DNA of 64,000 nt from Aliiroseovarius salicola (GTDB lineage: Bacteria > Pseudomonadota > Alphaproteobacteria > Rhodobacterales > Rhodobacteraceae). Of the stretch, positions 8,404 to 18,069 are shown in pieces. The translations under genes and the position numbers were made by a program. The stretch is taken from the NCBI RefSeq assembly GCF_027891095.1, contig NZ_JAQIIO010000002.1:310001-374000 (forward strand), in the 5' to 3' direction. How positions within the stretch are numbered: position 1 is the stretch's first letter; every line of letters starts with the position of its first letter. The notes under the pieces were generated by a model that worked only from the letters and a program-made list of their open reading frames with translations, did not search any database and was not told the DNA's origin.

Positions 8404-9945
8404 ATGACAAAGCCTGACCCCGATCACGTATTGATCTTTGACACCACCCTGCGCGATGGCGAACAGAGCCCAGGCGCGACCATGACGCATGACGAAAAGC
8501 TCGAGATCGCCGAGTTGCTCGATGAGATGGGCGTCGACATCATCGAAGCGGGTTTCCCGATTGCCTCAGAAGGCGATTTTGCCGCCGTGTCCGAGATTGC
8601 CCAACGGTCGAAGAACTCGACCATCTGTGGCCTGTCACGCGCCAATTTCAAGGATATTGACCGCTGTGCCGAAGCGGTGCGCAACGCTGCCAAACCGCGC
8701 ATTCACACCTTTATCGGCACTTCGCCGCTGCACCGGGCGATCCCCAACCTCTCGCAGGACGAGATGGCGGATCTGATCCACGAGACAGTCAGCCATGCGC
8801 GCAATTTGGTTGATGACGTGCAATGGTCGCCGATGGATGCCACCCGCACCGAGCACGATTACCTCTGCCGGGTGATCGAGATTGCGATCAAAGCGGGGGC
8901 CACCACCATCAATATCCCCGATACCGTGGGCTACACCGCGCCGCGTGAAAGCGCCGACCTCATTCGGATGCTGATCGAGAAAGTGCCGGGTGCAGATGAG
9001 ATCACCTTTGCCACCCACTGCCACAACGACTTGGGCATGGCGACCGCCAATGCGCTGGCCGCCGTGGAAGCGGGCGCGCGTCAGATCGAATGCACCATCA
9101 ATGGGTTGGGTGAGCGCGCGGGTAACACCGCGTTGGAAGAGGTGGTCATGGCGCTTAAGGTGCGTCACGACATCATGCCGTATTCGACCCAGATCGACAC
9201 CAAGAAGATCATGAACATCTCGCGCCGCGTGGCGCAGGTGTCGGGATTCCCCGTGCAGTTCAACAAGGCCATCGTCGGCAAGAACGCCTTTGCCCATGAG
9301 TCGGGTATTCACCAGGATGGGATGCTGAAGAACCCGGAGAACTTCGAGATCATGCGCCCTGAGGATATTGGCCTCGCCGGGACCTCGCTGCCCTTGGGCA
9401 AACACTCGGGTCGTGCGGCGCTGAAGGCGAAGCTGAATGACCTTGGCTTTGATGTGGGCGACAACCAACTCAAGGACGTGTTCGTCCGCTTCAAGGATCT
9501 GGCCGACACCAAGAAAGAGGTGTTTGACGAGGACATCATCGCGCTGATGACCGACGGCACCGATGTCGATAATGACCGCCTGCAGGTGAAGTTCCTGCGC
9601 GTTATCTGTGGCACCGAAGCGCCGCAATCGGCGGATCTGACCATGGAGATCGACGGCGTTGACAAACAGGTGACAGCACAGGGCGATGGCCCGGTAGATG
9701 CCACCTTCAACGCGATTAAGATGCTGTTCCCGCATGAAGCCACGCTGAAGCTTTACCAGGTGCATGCGGTGACCGAGGGCACCGATGCGCAGGCCACTGT
9801 TTCGGTGCGAATGGAAGAGAACGGAAAGATCGTGACGGGCCAGTCAGCCCATACTGATACTGTGGTGGCGTCTGCCAAAGCCTATGTGAACGCACTCAAT
9901 AACCTCTTGGTGCGGCGCGAAAAGACCAAACCCGAGGCAGTTTGA
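8404..9945 (+). CDS. leuA: 2-isopropylmalate synthase
   Basis: A 513-residue enzyme that condenses acetyl-CoA with 2-oxoisovalerate, the first committed step of leucine biosynthesis. The TIM-barrel catalytic domain shows TTLRDGEQSPG near the start and the metal-binding HCHNDLGMATANA with GLGERAGN. After about residue 390 comes the LeuA allosteric (leucine-binding) domain. The ATG at 8404 starts the conserved MTKPDPDHVLIFDTTLR; the longer frame from GTG 8368 enters the leader region. Regulation is probably by attenuation through the leader peptide at 8164 and by leucine feedback. A terminator follows. Confidence 0.96.
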   Translation: MTKPDPDHVLIFDTTLRDGEQSPGATMTHDEKLEIAELLDEMGVDIIEAGFPIASEGDFAAVSEIAQRSKNSTICGLSRANFKDIDRCAEAVRNAAKPRIHTFIGTSPLHRAIPNLSQDEMADLIHETVSHARNLVDDVQWSPMDATRTEHDYLCRVIEIAIKAGATTINIPDTVGYTAPRESADLIRMLIEKVPGADEITFATHCHNDLGMATANALAAVEAGARQIECTINGLGERAGNTALEEVVMALKVRHDIMPYSTQIDTKKIMNISRRVAQVSGFPVQFNKAIVGKNAFAHESGIHQDGMLKNPENFEIMRPEDIGLAGTSLPLGKHSGRAALKAKLNDLGFDVGDNQLKDVFVRFKDLADTKKEVFDEDIIALMTDGTDVDNDRLQVKFLRVICGTEAPQSADLTMEIDGVDKQVTAQGDGPVDATFNAIKMLFPHEATLKLYQVHAVTEGTDAQATVSVRMEENGKIVTGQSAHTDTVVASAKAYVNALNNLLVRREKTKPEAV

Positions 9946-9972
9946 GGCTATTTTCTGAAATATTGAATTAGT

Positions 9973-10008
9973 GAAAGTGCGGGGGGGAATCTCCGCACTT
10001 TCTATTTA
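9973..10008 (+). terminator. Rho-independent terminator of leuA
   Basis: GAAAGTGCGG (9973-9982) pairs with CCGCACTTTC (9993-10002), followed by TATTTAT. Confidence 0.75.
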
Positions 10009-10074
10009 TAAATGTTCGAATTGTATAAGCCGACTCCGAAAGGTGGCGAGAAGCCGCCAAACCTGTGCAGTTAG

Positions 10075-11208
<1,134 letters not shown>

Positions 11209-11254
11209 TCGACGGTCCGGGGCTGGCGCAACCCCTGCGTAAGCGGAGGCCGTT

Positions 11255-12190
11255 TTGGCGACAAACAGACAACAGAATACCGACTATGTGGGGCCGCTTC
11301 GTCGGCTCTTCGTAGGGATTTTGATCCTGTTCCTGCTGCTTGTCTTTCTGGTCTGGCGCATTGACAGCCCTCGGGTCGAACGGTTCCGCGCCCAGCTGAT
11401 TGATCGGGTGGTGCCCAATTTCGAATGGGCGCTGGTTCCGGTGACCAGCCTTGTTGGCATGGCTGAGGATTTCCAAAGCTACACCCGGATTTATGAACAA
11501 AACCAAGAGCTGCGTCGCGAGCTTCGCCAGATGAAAGCCTGGAAAGAAGCCGCGCTCCAGCTCGAGCAGGAAAACGCCAAGCTGCTCAATCTGAACAATG
11601 TGCGGCTGGATGCGCAGCTGTCTTACGTGACAGGTGTGGTGCTGGCCGATAGCGGGTCGCCGTTCCGGCAATCGGTGCTTTTGAATGTGGGCATGCGGGA
11701 CGGGATTGTGGATGGCTGGGCGGCCACGGATGGTCTTGGACTTGTGGGTCGCATTTCCGGTGTCGGCAATCAGACCAGTCGGGTGGTGCTTTTGACCGAC
11801 AGCAACTCGCGCATTCCGATTTCGGTGCAGCCCTCCGGGCAGACCGCGCTGCTGCGAGGAGATAACACCGCCACCCCGCCTTTGGAATATCTGGAAAGCC
11901 CGGAAAAAGTGCGCCCTGGGGATCGGGTGATTTCTTCAGGTGATGGCGGCGTATTTCCGGCGGGGCTTTTGGTGGGTCATATCGCCATGGGCACGGATCG
12001 CCGACTGCGCGTCCGCCTGTCTGCGGATTATGAACGGCTAGAGTTCCTGCGTGTGCTGCGCAGCCATCCAGGAGAAGAAGTGTTGGATGCCGGTGGGCTG
12101 ATCGTCACGCGACCGGCGGTCCCACCGATAGAAGAACTGCTGTCCGAGGAGGGCACGACAAGCACGACTGACGGGGAGGCCACCCAATGA
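11255..12190 (+). CDS. mreC: Rod shape-determining protein MreC (TTG start)
   Basis: A 311-residue bitopic membrane protein that links MreB to the periplasmic elongation machinery. There is one N-terminal transmembrane helix (VGILILFLLLVFLVW), then a coiled coil rich in Gln/Glu/Leu (about residues 70-115), then the beta-rich periplasmic domain with GVVLADSGSPFRQSVLLNVG and VRPGDRVISSGDGGVFPAGLLVG. The start is a TTG at 11255, supported by AGCGGAGG nine bases upstream; the next Met codon lies after the membrane helix. It overlaps mreD by 4 bases. Confidence 0.93.
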   Translation: MATNRQQNTDYVGPLRRLFVGILILFLLLVFLVWRIDSPRVERFRAQLIDRVVPNFEWALVPVTSLVGMAEDFQSYTRIYEQNQELRRELRQMKAWKEAALQLEQENAKLLNLNNVRLDAQLSYVTGVVLADSGSPFRQSVLLNVGMRDGIVDGWAATDGLGLVGRISGVGNQTSRVVLLTDSNSRIPISVQPSGQTALLRGDNTATPPLEYLESPEKVRPGDRVISSGDGGVFPAGLLVGHIAMGTDRRLRVRLSADYERLEFLRVLRSHPGEEVLDAGGLIVTRPAVPPIEELLSEEGTTSTTDGEATQ

Positions 12191-12726
12191 TGGATCGGAT
12201 CACCTTCAATCGCTGGTTTTACCGACTGGTGCTGATCGCCGTGGCGGTTCTGGTGCTGTTTGTGCGGATGTTGCCGCTTGACCTTGGGGCGGGGCGTCTG
12301 CCCGGTCCGGACCTGTTGTTGGTTCTGGTCATGGCCTGGGTGCTGCGCCGCCCGGATTACGCCCCGGTTTTCCTGATCGCCGCGCTGTTCTTTCTTGCGG
12401 ATATGCTGCTTTTGAACACGCCGGGGGTGCGTACCATGATGATTGTGATCGGCACCGAATTCCTGCGCCGCAGAGAATCCAGTCTGCGTGAACAGTCCTT
12501 TCTCATGGAATTCGGCATGGTTGCGGGCACGCTGGTTCTGATGTTTGTGGGCCAAAGATTGCTGATGGGATTGTTTCTGGTTGAACAGGTCAGCCTTGGG
12601 CGTGAGACTTTGTTCCTGATGTCGACGGTCGCTTCATATCCATTCGCAGTGCTGGCCACTGTTTATGTCTTTGGCATCCGCAAATTGCAGCCGGGCGGTG
12701 ATGAGATCTCGGGGCAGTTGGCATGA
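12187..12726 (+). CDS. mreD: Rod shape-determining protein MreD
   Basis: A 179-residue polytopic inner-membrane protein with five or so hydrophobic helices and the family segment LGAGRLPGPDLLLVLVMAWV. It sits exactly where MreD is expected, overlapping mreC by ATGA and the PBP2 gene by ATGA, so translation is likely coupled through the whole operon. MreD sequences diverge strongly; the call rests on position and hydropathy as much as on motifs. Confidence 0.9.
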   Translation: MMDRITFNRWFYRLVLIAVAVLVLFVRMLPLDLGAGRLPGPDLLLVLVMAWVLRRPDYAPVFLIAALFFLADMLLLNTPGVRTMMIVIGTEFLRRRESSLREQSFLMEFGMVAGTLVLMFVGQRLLMGLFLVEQVSLGRETLFLMSTVASYPFAVLATVYVFGIRKLQPGGDEISGQLA

Positions 12727-14675
12727 GACGCAACGCCAGTGATACCGAAGGCAGCGCCCGCACGATTACCCGTCGCGGTCTGTTCGTCGGTGGATTGCAG
12801 GTCAGCTTCGCCGCACTTCTTCTCGGTCGGATGCGGTTCATGCAGGTGGATCAGGGAGAAGAATATCGCCTTCTGGCCGAAGAAAACCGCATCAACCTTC
12901 GCCTGATCCCGCCATCGCGCGGCTTGATCCATGACCGCAACGGTGTGCTGATTGCCGGGAACGAACAGAACTACCGCATTGTGATTGTGCGCGAAGATGC
13001 CGATGACCCCGAGGCGGTGTTGCGCCGGTTGGGCAAGATCATCTGGCTTTCGGAAGAAGACATTCAGGATGCACTCAAGGAAATGAAACGCCGGTCAGCC
13101 TTTGTGCCGGTGACGGTCGCGGATCGGGTCAGCTGGGAAGAGGTCTCGGAAGTCGCCGTGAACACCCCAGCGCTTCCGGGCATTACACCCGAGGTCGGCC
13201 TGTCGCGCATCTATCCTCAGGTCGGCGATTTTGCCCATGTGATTGGCTATGTCGGACCGGTGTCGGACTATGATTTGTCCAAGCTTGAGGACCCTGATCC
13301 TCTGTTGCAGATCCCGCGGTTCCAGATCGGTAAATCCGGGGTCGAGGTCAAAATGGAATATGCCCTGCGCGGATCGGCCGGGTCGCGCGAAATCGAGGTG
13401 AATGCACTGGGGCGCGAGATGCGCGAGCTTTCGCGACAGGAGGGACAGTCGGGGGATGATGTCCAGCTGACCATTGACGCCAAGCTGCAAAGCTATGTTC
13501 AGGCGCGTATGGCTGGCGAAAGCGCCGCCGCCGTGGTGCTGGATACCAAGACCGGAGATATCCTCGCGCTGGGATCAGCCCCGACCTTTGATGCCAATAA
13601 ATTTGTGCATGGGATTTCATCGTCCGACTACAAGGCGTTGCTTGAAGATCCCTATCGCCCGCTGGCCGCCAAGACGGCGCAGGGCACCTATCCCCCCGGA
13701 TCGACCTTCAAGATGGTCACCGCATTGGCGGCGCTGGAAGAAGGGGTGATTGATCTGAATGAAACCGTATCCTGCTGGGGCAAGATCAAGGTCTACAACC
13801 GCAACTTCCACTGTTGGAAACGGGGCGGGCACGGCAAGGTCGCTCTGGGCAAGAGCCTCGAGCAAAGTTGTGACGTGTATTACTACGAGGTTGCACAGCG
13901 TGTTGGGATCGACAAGATCGCCGAGATGGCGCGGCGACTGGGGTTGGGGATCAGACATGATCTGCCCCTATCCGCGGTGGCGCAGGGTCTGATCCCCAAC
14001 AAGGCCTGGAAGCGGGAACACCGCAGTGCCGAATGGGTGGTGGGCGACAGTTTGAATGCGGGGATCGGTCAGGGATTTGTGCTGACTTCGCCCCTGCAAT
14101 TGGCGGTGATGACCGCCCGGATCGCCACCGGCCGCACCGTCGAACCGCGCCTTGTGCGCTCGATCAACGGTGTGGAGCAGCCGATCGCCGAGCAAGAGCC
14201 GTTGGGAATTTCCTCCTCGAGCCTCGCTGCGGTGCGCAAAGGCATGTATGACGTGGTCAATGCGCGGCGCGGCACCGCGGGGCGCTCGAAGATCACCGGG
14301 GATGAGTTCCGCATGGCCGGTAAGACCGGTACCAGCCAGGTTCGTAATATCACCAAAGCCGAACGCGCCCGTGGTGTGACCCGCAACGAAGACCTGCCGT
14401 GGGACCGTCGCGACCACGCGCTGTTTGTCGGTTACGCCCCCGCCGAGGCACCGCGCTATGCAGTTTCGGTGGTTGTGGAACACGGCGGTGGCGGGTCCAA
14501 AGCTGCCGCCCCGATTGCCCGCGACATCATGTTGCAAACGCTTTATGGCGGCAGACCTCCGCTTGAGGCCTACCCGTCTTCGCAACGTGGCACCATCCGG
14601 TCCCGACAGGAAGAGATCGAGGACATGATGACACTGCCTCCCGAAGAGGGTTTGGGCGGGAGTGGCCGTGCATGA
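12723..14675 (+). CDS. mrdA: Penicillin-binding protein 2 (elongasome transpeptidase)
   Basis: A 650-residue class B PBP that cross-links peptidoglycan during elongation. It has a short cytoplasmic tail, one membrane helix (about residues 19-35), a dimerisation domain, and a C-terminal transpeptidase with the active serine in STFK, the second motif SCD and KTGTS. It works with RodA encoded next. The start overlaps mreD and the stop overlaps rodA, each by four bases. Confidence 0.95.
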   Translation: MRRNASDTEGSARTITRRGLFVGGLQVSFAALLLGRMRFMQVDQGEEYRLLAEENRINLRLIPPSRGLIHDRNGVLIAGNEQNYRIVIVREDADDPEAVLRRLGKIIWLSEEDIQDALKEMKRRSAFVPVTVADRVSWEEVSEVAVNTPALPGITPEVGLSRIYPQVGDFAHVIGYVGPVSDYDLSKLEDPDPLLQIPRFQIGKSGVEVKMEYALRGSAGSREIEVNALGREMRELSRQEGQSGDDVQLTIDAKLQSYVQARMAGESAAAVVLDTKTGDILALGSAPTFDANKFVHGISSSDYKALLEDPYRPLAAKTAQGTYPPGSTFKMVTALAALEEGVIDLNETVSCWGKIKVYNRNFHCWKRGGHGKVALGKSLEQSCDVYYYEVAQRVGIDKIAEMARRLGLGIRHDLPLSAVAQGLIPNKAWKREHRSAEWVVGDSLNAGIGQGFVLTSPLQLAVMTARIATGRTVEPRLVRSINGVEQPIAEQEPLGISSSSLAAVRKGMYDVVNARRGTAGRSKITGDEFRMAGKTGTSQVRNITKAERARGVTRNEDLPWDRRDHALFVGYAPAEAPRYAVSVVVEHGGGGSKAAAPIARDIMLQTLYGGRPPLEAYPSSQRGTIRSRQEEIEDMMTLPPEEGLGGSGRA

Positions 14676-15820
14676 GTTATCTTGAATATAACGTCAAATA
14701 CGTGCCATCCGGCCTGCGTAAGGTCCTGTATCTGAACTGGTATCTGGTGCTTTTGTTGACAGCGGTCGCAGGTGTCGGGTTCATCATGCTCTACTCTGTC
14801 GCCGGAGGCGATCTGGACCCTTGGTCGGCCGCGCAGATGAAGCGATTTGTGCTGGGCATGGTCATGATGTTCATCATCGCCATGGTGCCCGCCTGGTTCT
14901 GGCGCAATATGGCGGGGCTGGGATATCTGCTGTCGCTGGTGCTTCTGGTGCTGGTCGAGTTTATCGGGTCAACCCAGATGGGGGCGCAGCGCTGGATTGA
15001 CCTTGGCTTTATGCGGCTGCAACCCTCTGAGTTGATGAAGATCACATTGGTGATGATGCTCGCAGCCTATTATGACTGGTTGCCGACCACCAAAACCTCG
15101 CGCCCCTTCTGGGTGTTGTTGCCGGTGGCGATTATCCTGCTGCCGGTGTTTCTGGTGTTGAAACAGCCGGATCTTGGCACCTCGCTTCTGCTGCTGATGG
15201 GCGGGGGCGCGATCATGTTTCTGGCAGGTGTCAGCCTGTGGTATTTCGCCGTGGTGATCGGTGCGGGTGTCGGTCTGATCACGTCGGTTTTCACCTCGCG
15301 CGGCACGCCGTGGCAGCTTTTGAAGGATTATCAGTATCGCCGGATCGATACGTTTCTTGACCCCTCCACCGATCCGCTGGGGGCGGGTTATCACATTACG
15401 CAATCAAAGATCGCTTTGGGGTCAGGCGGTTGGACCGGGCGGGGCTTTATGCAGGGCACGCAATCGCGGCTGAACTTCCTGCCGGAGAAACACACCGACT
15501 TTATCTTCACCACGCTTGCCGAAGAATTCGGCTTTCTTGGCGGTGCGGGGCTTTTGGGGCTTTACGTGCTGATCTTGATCTTCTGCGTGATTTCGGCGGT
15601 GCAGAACCGCGACCGGTTCTCGTCCCTTCTGATCCTTGGTGTTGCCGTGACCTTCTTCCTGTTTTTTGCGGTCAACATGTCGATGGTGATGGGCATGGCC
15701 CCGGTGGTGGGTGTGCCGCTTCCGATGGTGAGCTATGGCGGCTCGTCGATGTTGGTGCTTCTCATCGGCTTTGGTCTGGTGCAGTCTGCCCATGTACACC
15801 GGGCGCGGCAAAAGCGTTAG
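14672..15820 (+). CDS. rodA: Peptidoglycan glycosyltransferase RodA (SEDS)
   Basis: A 382-residue SEDS-family polymerase of the elongasome, with about ten transmembrane helices. Family signatures are GAQRWIDLGFMRLQPSELMK, LKQPDLGTSLLL, the large loop with NFLPEKHTDFIFTTLAEEFG, and the C-terminal PMVSYGGSSML. It is the last gene of the five-gene mreBCD-mrdA-rodA unit. Confidence 0.96.
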   Translation: MSYLEYNVKYVPSGLRKVLYLNWYLVLLLTAVAGVGFIMLYSVAGGDLDPWSAAQMKRFVLGMVMMFIIAMVPAWFWRNMAGLGYLLSLVLLVLVEFIGSTQMGAQRWIDLGFMRLQPSELMKITLVMMLAAYYDWLPTTKTSRPFWVLLPVAIILLPVFLVLKQPDLGTSLLLLMGGGAIMFLAGVSLWYFAVVIGAGVGLITSVFTSRGTPWQLLKDYQYRRIDTFLDPSTDPLGAGYHITQSKIALGSGGWTGRGFMQGTQSRLNFLPEKHTDFIFTTLAEEFGFLGGAGLLGLYVLILIFCVISAVQNRDRFSSLLILGVAVTFFLFFAVNMSMVMGMAPVVGVPLPMVSYGGSSMLVLLIGFGLVQSAHVHRARQKR

Positions 15821-15853
15821 CCTGGCCATCAGAGGACAAAGCCGAGGGATACC

Positions 15854-16786
15854 ATGACCGTCAATGTTCTGTTTGCCGGGCGCGATGCGCAGTGGCCCAT
15901 CTATGAGCCAACCCTGCGCACGGCCTTTGCCAATGCAGGCGTGGTGGCGGATCTGCGCATGGAATTTGCCCCGGGTGAGGTCGATTACATCGTCTACGCA
16001 CCCTCTGGAAAACTCTCGGACCTGACGCCCTATACGCGCTGCAAGGCGGTGCTGGGATTGTGGGCAGGGGTGGAACAGATCATCACAAACCCCACGCTCA
16101 CCCAACCCTATACCCGCATGGTGGATCAGGGGCTGACCGAGGGCATGGTGGAGTGGGTCGCGGGGCACGTGCTGCGTTATCACCTAGATATGGACATGGA
16201 TATCTGTCGCACAGATCGGGAATGGCAGGTGCATATTCCACCGCTGGCCCGCAACCGTACCGTCGGCGTGCTGGGGCTGGGTGAGCTTGGATCTGTCTGT
16301 GCGCAGGCGCTTGCCGGATTGAATTTCAATGTGCAGGGCTGGAGCCGATCGGCAAAATCCATCGCCGGTGTGGCCTGCCACTTTGGCGAAGTGGGGCTGA
16401 GGGACGTGCTAGCGCAGGCAGAGATCCTGGTTCTGCTTTTGCCCAAGACGGCGGCCACCGAGAATGTGCTGAACGCGGATACCGTGGCACTGCTGCCAAA
16501 AGGCAGCCGGATCCTGAATCCGGGACGCGGACCGCTGATTGATGATGAGGCGTTGCTGACGGCGCTGGGCACAGGGCAGGTTGGCCATGCCACTTTGGAT
16601 GTGTTCCGAGAGGAGCCATTGCCAAGGAACCATCCCTATTGGGCGCATCCGAATGTCACCGTAACACCCCATATCGCGTCAGAAACCCGTCCCGACACGG
16701 CCAGCGAAGTAATCGCGGAAAACATCCGCCGATCCGAGGCGGGAGAACCGCTTTTGCACCTTGTCGATAAGGCGCGGGGTTATTGA
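15854..16786 (+). CDS. Glyoxylate/hydroxypyruvate reductase A-like dehydrogenase
   Basis: A 310-residue D-2-hydroxyacid dehydrogenase. The NAD(P)-binding glycine motif is VGVLGLGELG at about residue 138; the catalytic Arg/Glu region and final His lie in ILNPGRGPLIDDEALL and VTVTPHIASETRPDTAS. The short N-terminal domain (VLFAGRDAQW) is typical of the GhrA subgroup that reduces glyoxylate and hydroxypyruvate. GAGGGAT precedes the ATG. It follows rodA by 33 bases and may be read through from that operon, though the functions are unrelated. Confidence 0.88.
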   Translation: MTVNVLFAGRDAQWPIYEPTLRTAFANAGVVADLRMEFAPGEVDYIVYAPSGKLSDLTPYTRCKAVLGLWAGVEQIITNPTLTQPYTRMVDQGLTEGMVEWVAGHVLRYHLDMDMDICRTDREWQVHIPPLARNRTVGVLGLGELGSVCAQALAGLNFNVQGWSRSAKSIAGVACHFGEVGLRDVLAQAEILVLLLPKTAATENVLNADTVALLPKGSRILNPGRGPLIDDEALLTALGTGQVGHATLDVFREEPLPRNHPYWAHPNVTVTPHIASETRPDTASEVIAENIRRSEAGEPLLHLVDKARGY

Positions 16787-16826
16787 GTTGGGCTTGACCG
16801 GCGACGGTTGTTCGTCAATTTCGAAG

Positions 16827-16882
16827 AAAACTAGAAAACTAGAAAACTAGAAAACTAGAAAACTAGTATTCCGGTTTTCTAG
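16827..16882. repeat. AAAACTAG octamer array (5 copies) with inverted half-copy
   Basis: Five head-to-tail copies of AAAACTAG fill 16827-16866. Eight bases later GTTTTCTAG (16874-16882) is the reverse complement of CTAGAAAAC, so the 3' end can fold into a 9-bp hairpin. It lies between the 3' ends of two convergent genes. A second array is at 52315. Confidence 0.85.
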
Positions 16883-16894
16883 CATGGCCACTAA

Positions 16895-16950
16895 GGGGCG
16901 CCGCCCCTCGCCCTCCGGGCTCACCCCGGGATATTTCTGGCAAGAGGAAG
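16895..16950 (-). repeat. Dispersed intergenic element (copy 2)
   Basis: GGGGCGCCGCCCC, then CACCCCGGGATATTTC and TGGCAAGAGGAAGA. Read on the minus strand this is the TTCTTGCCAAAAATACC-like core followed by a G-run and a G/C palindrome seen at six other sites in the window. Confidence 0.6.
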
Positions 16951-16959
16951 AGGCGGGTT

Positions 16960-17397
16960 TCAGATCTCCATCCAGATCGTGACCGGACCGTCATTGACCA
17001 GCGAGACTTTCATATCCGCCCCAAACTGCCCTTGCGCGACCTCTAGCCCTTGCGCGCGCATCTGGTCAGCGAAATATTCGTAAAGGCGGTTGCCCTCGTC
17101 GGGATTGGCTGCGGTTGAAAATCCGGGGCGATTGCCGCGGGATGTGTCGGCAGCAAGGGTGAATTGGCTGACCACCAGTGCCGCCCCACCGATGTCTTTC
17201 ACCGAGCGGTTCATCTTGTCGTTTTCATCCTTGAAGATCCGCAGTTTGGCGATCTTTGCGGCAAGCTGGTCGGCATTTGCTTCGCTGTCGTCCTCCATCG
17301 CGCAAATGAGGATCAACAGCCCTTCACCGATCTCGCCAATAACCTCTCCATCTACGCGAACGGCGGCTTCGGAAACACGTTGAATGAGGGCACGCAT
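16960..17397 (-). CDS. dtd: D-aminoacyl-tRNA deacylase
   Basis: A 145-residue enzyme that removes D-amino acids, and glycine from mischarged tRNA-Ala, and so proofreads translation. It has the start [17 protein letters not shown], the catalytic motif SQFTLAAD with RGNRPGF, and the cross-subunit motif [11 protein letters not shown] at the extreme C-terminus (Gly-cisPro). Length matches the family exactly. It is divergent from the hsp20 gene and convergent with the reductase gene. Confidence 0.96.
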   Translation of the reverse strand: MRALIQRVSEAAVRVDGEVIGEIGEGLLILICAMEDDSEANADQLAAKIAKLRIFKDENDKMNRSVKDIGGAALVVSQFTLAADTSRGNRPGFSTAANPDEGNRLYEYFADQMRAQGLEVAQGQFGADMKVSLVNDGPVTIWMEI

Positions 17398-17479
17398 GAG
17401 GGATCCTTTCTAGCTTTCTGCCTTGTCCTATCCGGTCCGTGTAGGGCTGTCCATCGTCCGTGACAGATCCGCGCGGCCC

Positions 17480-17509
17480 CTTTGGAGCAGCGTTCGGAAC
17501 ACCCATATA
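17480..17509 (+). promoter_or_regulatory. Candidate heat-shock (RpoH-type) promoter of hsp20
   Basis: CTTTGG (17480-17485), 16 bases, then CCCATATA (17502-17509). The -10 box fits the RpoH type (CCCATnTA); the -35 box is a weaker match to CTTGAA. The predicted start leaves a short leader that holds AAGGAGG before the ATG at 17534. Confidence 0.4.
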
Positions 17510-17533
17510 TGTGCTGTAGGAAAGGAGGACATT

Positions 17534-17947
17534 ATGGTTGAGACTTCAAAATCCGGCTTCTGGCCATCTATCTATGATCCACTCAGATCCTTTGGGTCGC
17601 GGGTGAGCGAATATCTTTCCCCCGCTTCTGAGGCGAGCCTTGCGGATGATGCCTATCGTATCACGATGGAGCTACCCGGTGTGGCTGAGGAAGATGTGGA
17701 CCTGACCATTCACGATGGGGTGGTTCAGGTGAAAGGCGAAAAGCGTACCGAACGAGAGGAAGAAGGTGACACCTGGTTCTTCTCCGAACGCTCATACGGT
17801 GCGTTTAGTCGCAGCTTCCGTCTGCCGCCGGATGCCAAGGGTGACTCGATTTCGGCTGAGATGAAGGATGGTGTGCTGACCATCATCGTGCCGAAAGCCG
17901 CCCCCGAAGAAAACGGTGCAAAAGCGGTGAAGATCAAGAAGCACTGA
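17534..17947 (+). CDS. Small heat-shock protein, Hsp20/IbpA family
   Basis: A 137-residue alpha-crystallin-type holdase chaperone. The central domain reads AYRITMELPGVAEEDVDLTI, then VVQVKGEKRTEREEEG, then SYGAFSRSFRLPPDA and DGVLTIIVPKA, the standard Hsp20 order; the C-terminus is short and lysine-rich. The ATG at 17534 has a perfect AAGGAGG nine bases upstream, so the longer frame starting at 17423 is not used. Two neighbours suggest a stress setting: a heat-shock-like promoter upstream and the TerC/TelA cluster just downstream on the other strand. Confidence 0.93.
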   Translation: MVETSKSGFWPSIYDPLRSFGSRVSEYLSPASEASLADDAYRITMELPGVAEEDVDLTIHDGVVQVKGEKRTEREEEGDTWFFSERSYGAFSRSFRLPPDAKGDSISAEMKDGVLTIIVPKAAPEENGAKAVKIKKH

Positions 17948-17954
17948 TATCTGT

Positions 17955-17980
17955 CTGGCGCGACCTTCGGGCCGCGCCAG
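17955..17980. terminator. Strong UUCG-capped hairpin between hsp20 and the zinc-ribbon gene
   Basis: CTGGCGCGACC and GGCCGCGCCAG pair (one mismatch) around a TTCG tetraloop. No T-run follows on either strand, so it may be a Rho-independent terminator of weak type or a 3'-end stabiliser. Confidence 0.5.
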
Positions 17981-18069
17981 CGGCAGAAATGCCGGGCAAG
18001 AATGGCGAAAGGTCGAAAGCGTCTGGGACGCTTCATAACCCACTCGGATGACCCATATTGAGATAGCCC

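Noticed and set aside
8635-9765. 376-codon frame antisense to leuA
   Set aside because: Shadow; the sense strand is a complete LeuA with all motifs.
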